64,000 bases of DNA from assembly GCF_036373705.1 (NCBI RefSeq), contig NC_089853.1, positions 637,001-701,000 on the forward strand. Direction: 5' to 3'. A model generated the notes under the pieces. The model was given only the letters and a program-made list of their open reading frames with translations. It ran no database searches and had not been told where the DNA came from. This document shows positions 26,301 through 38,500 of the stretch, piece after piece; the first letter of the stretch is position 1; each line of letters begins with the position of its first letter. A program made the translations under genes and the position numbers. The stretch is from Amia ocellicauda (Eukaryota > Chordata > Actinopteri > Amiiformes > Amiidae).

Positions 26301-29300
26301 AGATATGTATGGAGTGGTAGATTCATGTGGGGTGGTTGATGTGTGTGGGGTGGTAGATACATGTGGGGTGGTAGATACGTGTGGGTTGGTAGACGTGTGT
26401 GGGGTGGTAGATACATGTGGGCTGGTAGATGTGTGTGGGGTGGTTGTTACGTGTGGGGTGTTTGTTACGTGTGGGGTAGTAGATGTGTGTGGGGTGGTAG
26501 ATGTGTGTGGGGTGGTAGATATGTATGGGGTGGTAGATTCATGTGGGGTGGTTGATGTGTGTGGGGTGGTTGATGTGTATGGGGTGGTCGATTCATGTGG
26601 GGTGGTAGTTACCTGTGGGGTGGTAGTTACGTGTGGGGTGGTAGATGTTTGTGGGGTGGTAGTTGTGTATGGGGTGGTAGATTCATGTTTGGTGGTAGAT
26701 ATGTGTGGGGTGGTAGATACGTGTGGGGTGCTAGATATGTATGGGGTGCTAGATATGTGTGGGGTGGTAGATTCATGTGGGGTGGTAGATGTGTGTGGGG
26801 TTGTAGTTACGTGTGGGGTGGTAGTTACGTGTGGGGTGGTTGTTACGTGTGGGGTGGTAGATGTTTGTGGGGTAGTAGATGTGTGTCGGGTGGTAGAAGT
26901 GTCTGTGGTGGTAGATTCGTGTGGGGTGGTAGATATGTATGGGGTGGTAGATTCATGTGGGGTAGTAGATGTGTGTGGGGTGGTAGATTCATGTTGGGTG
27001 CTAGATATTTGTGGGGTGGTAGATACGTGTGGGGTGGTAGACGTGTGTGGGTTAGTAGATATGTTTGGGGTTGTAGTTACATGTGGGGTGGTAGATGTGT
27101 GTGGGGTGGTAGAGGTGTGTGTGGTATTAAATGTGTGGGGGGTAGTAGATGTGTGTGGGGTGGTAGATGTGTGAGGGGTGGTAGATGTGTGTGGGGTGGT
27201 AGATGTGTGTGGGGTGGTAGATTCATGTTGGGTGGTAGTTACTTGTGGGGTGGTAGATACGTATGAGGTGGTAGATTCATGTGGGGTGGTAGATGTGTAT
27301 GGGGTGGTAGATTCATGTTGGGTGGTTGTTACTTGTGGGGTGGTAGATACATGTGGGGTGGTAGATACGTGTGGGTTGGTAGATGTGTGTGGGGTGGTAG
27401 ATACATGTGGGCTGGTAGATGTGTGTGGGGTGGTTGTTATGTGTGGGGTGTTTGTTACGTGTGGGGTGGTAGATGTGTGTGGGGTGGTAGATGTGTGTGG
27501 GGTGGTAGATATGTATGGAGTGGTAGATTCATGTGGGGTGGTTGATGTGTGTGGGGTGGTAGATACATGTGGGGTGGTAGATACGTGTGGGTTGGTAGAC
27601 GTGTGTGGGGTGGTAGATACATGTGGGCTGGTAGATGTGTGTGGGGTGGTTGTTACGTGTGGGGTGTTTGTTACGTGTGGGGTGGTAGATGTGTGTGGGG
27701 TGGTAGATGTGTGTGGGGTGGTAGATATGTATGGGGTGGTAGATTCATGTGGGGTGGTTGATGTGTATGGGGTGGTAGATACGTGTGGGTTGGTAGACGT
27801 GTGTGGGGTGGTAGATACATGTGGGCTGGTAGATGTGTGTGGGGTGGTTGTTATGTGTGGGGTGTTTGTTACGTGTGGGGTGGTAGATGTGTGTGGGGAG
27901 GTAGATGTGTGTGGGGTGGTAGATATGTATGGAGTGGTAGATTCATGTGGGGTGGTTGATGTGTGTGGGGTGGTTGATGTGTATGGGGTGGTCGATTCAT
28001 GTGGGGTGGTAGTTACCTGTGGGGTGGTAGTTACGTGTGGGGTGGTAGATGTTTGTGGGGTGGTAGTTGTGTATGGGGTGGTAGATTCATGTTTGGTGGT
28101 AGATATGTGTGGGGTGGTAGATACGTGTGGGGTGCTAGATATGTATGGGGTGCTAGATATGTGTGGGGTGGTAGATTCATGTGGGGTGGTAGATGTGTGT
28201 GGGGTGGTAGATGTGTGTGGGGTGGTAGTTACGTGTGGGGTGGTAGTTACGTGTGGGGTGGTTGTTACGTGTGGGGTGGTAGATGTGTGTGTGGTATTAA
28301 ATGTGTGGGGGGTAGTAGATGTGTGTGGGGTGGTAGATTTATGAGAGGTGGTAGATGTGTGAGGGGTGGTAGATGTGTGTAGGATGGTAGATTCATGTGG
28401 GATGGTAGATACGTTTGGGGTGGTAGATGTGTGTGGGGTAGTAGATGTGTGTGGGGTGGTAGATGTGTGTGGGGTGGTAGATTCATGTTGGGTGGTAGTT
28501 ACTTGAGGGGTGGTAGATAAGAATGGGGTGGTAGATTCATGTGGGGTGGTAGATGTGTATGGGGTGGTAGATTCATGTTGGGTGCTAGATACGTGTGGGG
28601 TGCTTAATATGTGTGGGGTGGTAGATTCATGTGGGGTGGTAGATGTGTGTGGGGAGGTAGATGTGTGTGGGGTGGTAGTTACGTGTGGGGTGGTTGTTAC
28701 GTGTGGGGTGGTAGATGTTTGTGGGGTAGTAGATGTGTGTCGGGTGGTAGATTTATGTGGGGTGGTAGACATGTGTGGGGTAGTAGATATGTATGGGGTT
28801 GTAGTTACGTGTGGGGTGGTAGATACGTGTGGGGCAGTAGATATGTGTGGGGTGGTAGATGTGTGTGTTGTATTAAATGTGTGGGGGGTAGTAGATGATG
28901 TGTGTGGGGTGGTAGATTCATGAGAGGTGGTAGATGTGTGAGGGGTGGTAGATTCATGAGAAGTGGTAGGTTTGTGTGGGGTTGTAGATGTGTGTGGGGT
29001 GGTAGATGTGTGTGGGGTGGTAGATTCATGTTGGGTGGTAGAGATGTGTGGGGTGGTAGATAAGTGTGGGGTGGTAGACGTGTGTGGGGTAGTAGATATG
29101 TATGGGGTTGTAGTTACATGTGGGGTGGTAGATGTGTGTGGGGTGGTAGATGTGTGTGTGGTATTAAATGTGTGGGGGGTAGTAGATGTGTGTTGGGTGG
29201 TAGATGTGTGTGGGGTGGTAGATGTGTGTGGGGTGGTAGATTCATGTTGGGTGGTAGTTACTTGTGGGGTGGTAGATACGTATGGGGTGGTAGATTCATG

Positions 29301-32300
29301 TGGGGTGGTAGATGTGTGTGGGGTGGTAGATGTGTGTGTGGTATTAAATGTGTGGGGGGTAGTAGATGTGTGTTGGGTGGTAGATGTGTGTGGGGTGGTA
29401 GATACGTATGGGGTGGTAGATTCATGTGGGGTGGCAGATTCATGTTGGGTGGTAGATACGTGTGGGGTGCTAGATATGTATGGGGTGCTAGATATGTGTG
29501 GGGTGGTTGATTCATGTGGGGTGGTAGATGTGTGTGGGGTGGTAGATGTGTGTGGGGTGGTAGTTACGTGTGGGGTGGTTGTTACGTGTGGGGTGGTTGT
29601 TACGTGTGGGGTGGTAGATGTTTGTGGGGTAGTAGATGTGTGTCGGGTGGTAGATTCATGTGGGGTGGTAGACGTGTGTGGGGTAGTAGATATGTATGGG
29701 GTTGTAGTTACGTGTGTGGTGGTAGATACGTTTGGTGCAGTAGATATGTATGGGGTTGTAGTTACATGTGGGATGGTAGATGTGTATGGGGTGGTAGATT
29801 CATGTGGGGTGGTTGATGTGTGTGGGGTGGTAGATGTGTCTGTGGTGGTAGATTCGTGTGGGGTGGTAGATGTGTGTGGGGTGGTAGATATGTATGGGGT
29901 GGTAGATTCATGTGGGGTAGTAGATGTGTGTGGGGTGGTAGATTCATGTTGGGTGGTAGATATGTGTGGGGTGGTAGATACGTGTGGGGTGTTAGACGTG
30001 TGTGGGGTAGTAGATATGTATGGGGTTGTAGTTACATGTGGGGTGGTAGATGTGTGTGGGGTGGTAGATGTGTGTGTGGTATTAAATGTGTGTGGGGTGG
30101 TAGATGTGTGAGGGGTGGTAGTTGTGTGTGGGGTGGTAGATGTGTGTGGGGTGGTAGATTCATGTTGGGTGGTTGTTACGTGTGTGGTGGTAGATGTGTG
30201 TGGGGTGGTAGATATGTATGGGGTGGTAGATTCATGTTGGGTGGTAGATACGTGTCGGGTGCTAGATATGTATGGGGTGCTAGATATGTGTGGGGTGGTT
30301 GATTCATGTGGGGTGGTAGATGTGTGTGGGGTGGTAGATGTGTGTGGGGTGGTAGTTACGTGTGGGGTGGTTGTTACGTGTGGGGTGGTTGTTACGTGTG
30401 GGGTGGTAGATGTTTGTGGGGTAGTAGATGTGTGTCGGGTGGTAGATTCATGTGGGATGGTAGACGTGTGTGGGGTAGTAGATATGTATGGGGTTGTAGT
30501 TACGTGTGGGGTGGTAGATACGTGTGGGGCAGTAGATATGTATGGGGTTGTAGTTACATGTGGGGTGGTAGATGTGTGTGGGGTGGTAGATTTGTCTGGG
30601 GTGGAAGATGTGTGTGAGGTGGTAGATGTGTGTGGGGTGGTAGATGTGTCTGGGGTGGAAGATATGTGTGGGGTGGTAGATGTGTGTGGGGTGGTAGATG
30701 TGTCTGGGGTGGAAGATGTTTGTGAGGTGGTAGATGTGTGTGGGGTGGTAGATGTGTCTGGGGTGGAAGATGTGTGTGGGGTGGTAGATGTGTGTGGGGT
30801 GGTAGATTCATGTGGGGTAGTAGATGTGTGTGGGGTGGTAGATATATGTAGGATGGTAGATTCATGTGGGATGGTAGATGTGTATGGGGTGGTAGATTCA
30901 TGTGGGGTGGTTGATGTGTGTGGGGTGGTAGATGTGTCTGTGGTGGTAGATTCGTGTGGGGTGGTAGATATGTATGGGGTGGTAGATTCATGTGGGGTAG
31001 TAGATGTGTGTGGGGTGGTAGATTCATGTTGGGTGGTAGATATGTGTGGGGTGGTAGATACGTGTGGGGTGTTAGACGTGTGTGGGGTAGTTGATATGTA
31101 TGGGGTTGTAGTTACATGTGGGGTGGTAGATGTGTGTGGGGTGGTAGATGTGTGTGTGGTATTAAATGTGTGTGGGGTGGTAGATGTGTGAGGGGTGGTA
31201 ATTGTGTGTGGGGTGGTAGATGTGTGTGGGGTGGTAGATTCATGTTGGGTGGTTGTTACGTGTGTGGTGGTAGATGTGTGTGGGGTGGTAGATTCATGTT
31301 GGGTGGTAGATATGTGTGGGGTGGTAGATACGTGTGGGGTGGTAGACGTGTGTGGGGTAGTAGATATGTATGGGGTTGTAGTTACATGTGGGGTGGTAGA
31401 TGTGTGTGGGGTGGCAGATGTGTGTGTGGTATTAAATGTGTGTGGGGTGGTAGATTCATGTGGGGTGGTTGATGTGTGTGGGGTGGTAGATACATGTGGG
31501 GTGGTAGATACGTGTGGGTTGGTTGTTACGTGTGTGGTGGTAGATGTGTGTGGGGTGGTAGATATGTATGGGGTGGTAGATTCATGTGGGGTGGTTGATG
31601 TGTGTGGGGTGGTAGATACATGTGGGCTGGTTGTTACGTGTGGGGTGGTTGTTACGTGTGGGGTGGTAGATGTGTGTGGGGTGGTAGATGTGTGTGGGGT
31701 GGTAGATATGTATCGGGTGGTAGATTCATGTGGGGTGGTTGATGTGTGTGGGGTGGTTGATGTGTATGGGGTGGTCGATTCATGTGGGGTGGTAGTTACC
31801 TGTGGGGTGGTAGTTACGTGTGGGGTGGTAGATGTTTGTGGGGTGGTAGTTACGTGTGGGCTTGTGGTCTTGGGGGTGGTGCTGTCGATGGGTCGTGTCG
31901 TTGTGTCCGAGGACTGAGCAGGTGTTGTGGGTGCTGCGGTGTTCTCAGTGGACACAAGCCTCTCGGTGGAGGGGGCGGTTGTGGATCCTGTTCTGACAGC
32001 TGGGGTGGATGTGGTGGGGACCAGGGACGTTGTGGCAGACGTGGCTTCTGTTGCCCCTGTAATTGTGCTCAGAGGACGGGAAGATGTTGATTGGTCTGGA
32101 GATGTGGTCTTTCCAAGTGATGTCTTTCCTGTTATAGTTTTTGCTGTGCTGGTCTGCACAGGTGTGGTCTGGCCAGATGTTTGACCTGGAGATGTGGTCT
32201 GTCTGGGTGATGTCTTTCTTGTTGTTGGAGTTGTTGTTCCATGTGTTGTTGCTGTCTTGGATGTCTTTCCCATTCCGGAGGTCACAGTTGATGTTGTGGA

Positions 32301-35300
32301 TCCCCTTGGGGTGGTGTGGTCCTGAGTACTTTGCTCAGTTGTGTGCTCTGTGCTCCCTGTGGTAGTTTTCCCTGGAGAGGTAGATTGTCCAGATGTTATT
32401 CCAGATGTTATACCCCCTGTTACCGAGGTTGTAGGCACTGGTGTGCTCGAGGAGGGCTGAGAGATTGTGGTCTCACACTCATACAAGCTGCAGCACTGCA
32501 CCCGGATCTTGTAGTCGTAGCACAGCTGCAGAGCTCTGGTTTGGTCCTTGTTCCTGCAGAGCAAGCCGCTGGTGACGCTGCACTCCACGACCTGTCCCAC
32601 CTCCTCTATCGTCCTATTGGGGAACTTGACCGCCGTGCACTCCACCTTGGACGGCTCAGTGCAGATCTCGCCTCCGCTCTGTCTGATGTCTCCGAAGCTG
32701 TCAAAATCCCCCTCCTCTGAGCCGAAGGTGGGCAGGTGGGTGTTGAACCACTCGGACCACTGGCACTGGCGCCTGCAGGTAGTGGGAGAGCTGGTGGACA
32801 GGGAGGTGGGGACGCTGCTGGACGTGAAGGCAACCTTGGTTGTCCTGGTGGGCAATGTCCCATGAGGAGTGGTGGTCTCAATGGGGGCCGTCTCGGTGCT
32901 GGTCTGTTTGGGTGTGGTTTTGCGGCTGGTATGCCCAGTAGTGGTGGTGGTGTGCTTGGAAGAGCTGGCGGGAGTGGTCTGGATGCCAGTCGTTGTTGTT
33001 GTCTTGGTGGGCTTTGTGGTGCGCCATGTGGTGGATGACACGGTGGAGGGTGGGGAGGTGCCCATCTCCAGGGCGGAGGTGGTGGTGCGGCGGCAGGGTT
33101 CATGGCTGCAGCACAGGACTCGCACCTTGTAGTCATAGCAGAAGGGGGGGAACTGCTCCGAGTTGTGGCACAGCAACCCCACTGAGGGGTCACACTGCAC
33201 CACCTGGGCCAGGTCAACGAGGGGCGTGTCGGGATACTGGCTGGCCCGGCATTCGATCTGGCTGGGCGCCTGGCAGACAGAGAAGCCTTTCGCCCGGATG
33301 GCTTCAAAAGTCTCAAAGTCTCCATCCTCTGGCACGATGTCTGGCTGGTAGACATCATACCACACCGACCACTCACAGGTTTCCTCGACACACGGGGTGG
33401 TGGACTGGGCAGCACTGGTGGTGGACTCTGCTGTTTTAATTAGAAAGCATTAATCAGCTGCATTATACACTGTTTTCAAGAGCTTGTGTTCTAGTCTGGG
33501 AACCTGCAGGTCTGGATCTTTCGGGATCCTGTATAAGTCTGAGTGCTGCCTCAGCAGGACCTCTGTGGTGCTGGATTCTTACAGATACCAACACTTAAAT
33601 GTAACATGTCCCCAAGATGCTATTTCTATTATTTATTCTATTATTTAAGTGGGAGTGCAGGTGACTCGCAGCAGCTCTGAACCCTACCAAAGCCACAAAC
33701 TTCAACAGCTGCTCTACGCTGTGTGATCCAGCCACACATACCCTGGAATCGAAGCCCGGACAGAAGGCTTTTTCACCAGCAAAGTGAGAGGACACTCATG
33801 AAAGGATGACAAATTAACCTGAACAAATTATTTGTAATCGTCAGCCTCACCTGTTCTGGCCGTGGTGCTTGGGGGTGGGGTAGGGGTGGTGCTGAACTGG
33901 AAGGTGGTAGTTGGCTCTGCGGTGGTGGTGGTGACACAGGGGCGCACCTCTCTGTTGATTGTGCCATTGGCGCCACAGATGGCCGACATGCAGCCCCCGA
34001 TGCCGTCCGTGGTGCTGTAGATCACGGCACTCACTGGGTACTCCTGGCCCTGGTACACACACTGGCACTCTGCAGGTAGCGGGAGACAGCACAGTGCATA
34101 GGTCAGGCAGGACCAGAGCAGCAGCTCACTCCCCCTGTGCCGCCTGCCACTGACCTTTCACCTTTTATTAGACCGGCTTCACACAACCAGCTCCATTTCA
34201 AAGGCCTTTAAAGCCATTTTGATGTTTGCATGTTAGAGCATTTGATAACATACAGAGAATTGTTTTAATATATTATGTTTTGCATTGAAAACAGTCTGAC
34301 CAGCCTAAGAACTGCACAGTGAGAGCAAATTTGTCTATAAAAGATGTGAATTACCAGCTTACCATTGGCTTCATGGACACAGGCAATCCCCTTCATTGAG
34401 CAAAGGCTGGGAAGGATCAGAGACAATAAATATTTAATTTTCTGGTACATTACAATAAATCACTTACTATTGACAAGAGCAGTGGATTTGATTTTTAACA
34501 GCAGTCGCTTTCTGTCCTGAGTTTCTCGGCTCGTACACTTGTCAGTGCTTTATCACAGTGTTGAACACTCTGTCGCTCTCACCAGGACTCGCAGTTCTTG
34601 GTGGACGGCACCTTCTCTCCATTGCCATAGCGTTTCCCATTGGCATCGAAGCAGCCGCACTGCCTCCTGGCCACACAGCGCATGGCGTCCTCGTCGAAGA
34701 AGGGCTTCTTGGGAGGACACTTGGGGTAGCAGCCTGTCAGGCACAGAGAGAAGGGGGAGGCTCTCAGAGGGTGTGATAGGCTGACGGGGTATTGGGTCTA
34801 AGCTCTTGCTCTGTAATGGCTGATGCTTCCTTTGATGTTCACCCCACAGAGGTTCTGAAACCGAACTCCTACCTTCCAGTCCTGGGATCTGATTGGAGCA
34901 TTTCCCTGCGGGGTTCCGGCAGGTCTTCATGCAGGGAGATCCGCAGGGCTGGTAGTGCCACTCACACTCACCAGGAGGGTTGTAGAAATCACAGAACAGC
35001 GCTGCAGGAGGAGGAGGAGGTGGGGGGGGGTTACAGCATGTGACCTTTGCATTAAACAAATCCCTGTAGCGTTATGTTGGGTGTATTTTGATAAGAGCAT
35101 TTTAGCTCTGAGCTGAAGCACTGATCTAAGGAAGACCTCTCCCCCCCAAAGTTATCAGATTTCCTTAAAGTGTGGGACTGGTTTACATCAAAGTGACAGT
35201 CGTGGGAGGATGGCACCGAGAATAGGCCAAATAGTTTGGAATCCTGCTGTGAGATGTCTGGGGAAGGGGGCCTGTAGGTAATAAAAACTCTTTGAAATGG

Positions 35301-35495
35301 ACGAGAGCCGAAATCCCGACACAGAGCTACGAACCCGGGCCAACCGGCATTTCCAAAAGATGGCATGGATTGACATCAGTCATAAATCAACCCCACCTCC
35401 AATAGGACACTGGGGGCTGAAACCGAAATCCAATCTCACAAACTCAAGAACCAATCACCTATTGATCTGACAGGCGTATAAATGGTAGCGCACGG

Positions 35496-35570
<75 letters not shown>

Positions 35571-38500
35571 TGAACCAGCAACTCACTGCCACAGCTCAAC
35601 CTGTAGCTCTGTTGCCAGAACTGGAACCAGAAACCAACTAAGTCTTTGTCGGCAACAGAAGAGTTAAACTGGGAGAAGGAGATTGAGCCGTATGAAGAAT
35701 TCTTTTAAAGGACTTTATTAAATAAAGAACTTTACAGACTGCGCTGCCCGCCTGTGCCCACCTGATCAGTGGACTTTTACAGCTGGACAATTGACGACTG
35801 TATACGAAAGTGTTCAGTCATTTAAATAGCTATTGAGTCTTAAGAAACTTGACCCTTGGAACGAACAGGGCCCTGCTTTCCTCAAAGACTTTGTCTTCAA
35901 GTAACTACGGTGGAACCCTGCTTACAAAGAAGATTTTGTGCACAACCTTGGAGCCTTCAAACCAGTGGAAAATCTGTTTGGAAAAGACTCTGTTTCACGA
36001 AACCCCAACTTCCAGGTGCATCTTGGACAAAGCCGAACCGGACTGCCTTTGTTCCAAACCACACGGACCTCGTGCCGTGTGCTGTTATCTGAGCCTGAAG
36101 CCAGAGAGGCCTCTCTGCGACGAAGTTCAGATAAGTTTAACAGTTTGGAGTTCATCATTCATGACATTTGAGAAATCAATTAGAAATGTTAATCTGTGAT
36201 TCATAACTCTAGAATGTGTAATATCATTAAGTTTTCTTAAATATAAATGTGTGTTGCATTAAACTGTTTTGTTGATAATTTTAGAAATAAAATCTGTCAA
36301 CGCCGAGAAATATCTTCTCATTCCTGTTCAACTGTTTAGTCTGAAATTGACACACGTTAATAGACATTAGATTATTGGTGGCCCTGCCTATCCTTAATCA
36401 TTGAATAATAATCAGTTAAAGGAAATTGTGGTAACAAGTAATAATAGGATCTTTCTCGGCACCTAAACGTAAATGAGACTGATATATATATAACGAGAAG
36501 TTACCTGACATAAATACTAACCTGCGTAGTTATTTGATGTCCGACTAAATACTAATGAGAGACTCACCTTCGTCTTACTAAGCAGTATTGTAGTCAATGT
36601 GTTTATAACCTTTTTTTGTTTAACGATTTGTGTGATATCATATGCAATCCCATGGTCTTTGATTTGGTCATGGAAGTGATTTGTCTTTGATTTGTTGATC
36701 TAGAGTTGAATTTTAATTAGTTTTTCCCTTTTGTATAATTAGTGTAGTGCTACATTTAGTCTTTGTTTTTGAATACATTTGACAATTTATATCTTTGGAG
36801 TTGGTGTCTGCGTCCAATTATTACAGAAATTGAGCTCTACAAGATTCCAGGATTCGTCATAAGGTGATACTATAAATTCACTACTTTAACTGAAATTTAT
36901 AAGTGTACCTTACGCTACATCCCTTTGCATAGTTTAGTTTATGTATATTCTTAGATAAGACCCTCCTCGGCCTCTGAACTCACGGCAGATCTCAGGTGTT
37001 CTCCAGGCCACACAGACGGCCGCTGCGTTGCAGGCGGCAGCGTAGGCAGCCACGGCCGTACAGAAACACTCGCAGTCTCCCCCGCTGTCACAGGCACATG
37101 AGTCGTGCACACAGGCGTCATAATATGGAGTGGGGTCCACCTGCACATGACAGCAAGAAGACTCACTTAACTCTCCCCTGCACCTCCTGCCGCCATGCCC
37201 TCTCTCTGGCAGCCCGTGATCAAATCCCCAGATCTCCACAGCCTGGCCTCTGTGTGTTTCCCAATCAGTCAATCTTAATTTAATTGTTTGACCCATCAGA
37301 CACAGAGGAGGAGAGGATGACAATGACTGCTTATGCAGGAAAGAAATCTGTGAGGTTTCAGGGCCTAGTGGCTGCCTCCCCTCCAGGCCTGCCTTGGGTC
37401 GGCTGTGGCTGCACAATGTACCTGGGAGTGGCAGGCTGAGAACACTGGGCTCTTGATGATGCTGCACTGCTTCTCGGCCCAAGACTGCCTGTAGGGGTTG
37501 GAGCTGCAGGGGTCTTTCCCCAGCGTGTCGTCTGGGCAGCTGGTGGACACTTTCCAGCTGTTCCCGAACTCCTGCGCGCTGACCACCACCTTCTGGCTCC
37601 GCGTGCTGAACTCATTGTTACCCTTGCCATCGTAGTTGCCACACAGACCGCAGACCTTACCCTGGAGAGAGAAAAGGGGAGATACATTACCTTACTGTTT
37701 TCTGTCACTCTGTACTTGATGTTAATCTCAGACCTGGAGCTGCATGTTTAAATACAACAGCAACAGCAATTATATCTAAATTAATTATGAGGTCTTCTCT
37801 CCTTTTCCTGAGCTGTAGAACCAGTCCTTCACACTGCTGTACTGATCTTTACAGAGTTATTTACACTGCTGTACTGATCTTTACAGTTATATACACTGCT
37901 GTACTGATATTTACAGACACTTATTTACACTACCGTACTCATCTTTACAATTTACACTGCTGTGCTGATCTTTACAGTTCTTTACACTGCTGTACTGACC
38001 TTTACAGTTATTTACACTGCTGTATTGATCGTTACAGTTCTTTACACTGCTGTACTGATCTTTACAGAAACTTATTTACACTGCTGTACTGAACTTTACA
38101 GACACTTATTTACACTACTGTACTCATCTTTACAATTTATAATGCTGTACAGATCTTTATAGTTATTTATACGGCTGTACTGATTTTTACAGTTATTTAC
38201 ACTGCTGTGCTGATCTTTACAGTTATTCACACTGCTGTACTCAGGTATAGAGACAGTTCTCTCCCCCTGTACTATCCACAGTGACAGTCCCCCCCCTGTG
38301 TTGGGGCTCCAGCGGGGCTGTTTACCCTGAAGGAGGGGTTGAGCTTGATGGACAGGCTGGTCTTCTTGTCCCACATGAGGATCAGGCCATTGCTGGCCTC
38401 CACCACCAGGTAGATGCCCATGTGTCTGATGCTGTAGGGCACATCCACGCCTGCCTCCCTGCGCACCGCCTCGTAGCGCCCCTCCGACAGGCGCAGCTCA

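Noticed and set aside
22836..31866. CRISPR-like regular repetition
   Set aside because: Units are contiguous with no unique spacers, the unit encodes a mucin PTS domain in frame, and the setting is a vertebrate gene.
23535..31917. Long plus-strand open frames (up to about 390 codons) reading [16 protein letters not shown] repeats
   Set aside because: They are antisense shadows. The 18-bp unit has no stop in several frames on either strand. The mucin frame is the one linked to CysD domains and correct splice phases.
37787..38162. Plus-strand open frames in the exon 23-24 intron (Tyr/Thr/Cys periodic)
   Set aside because: They arise from the intronic minisatellite.
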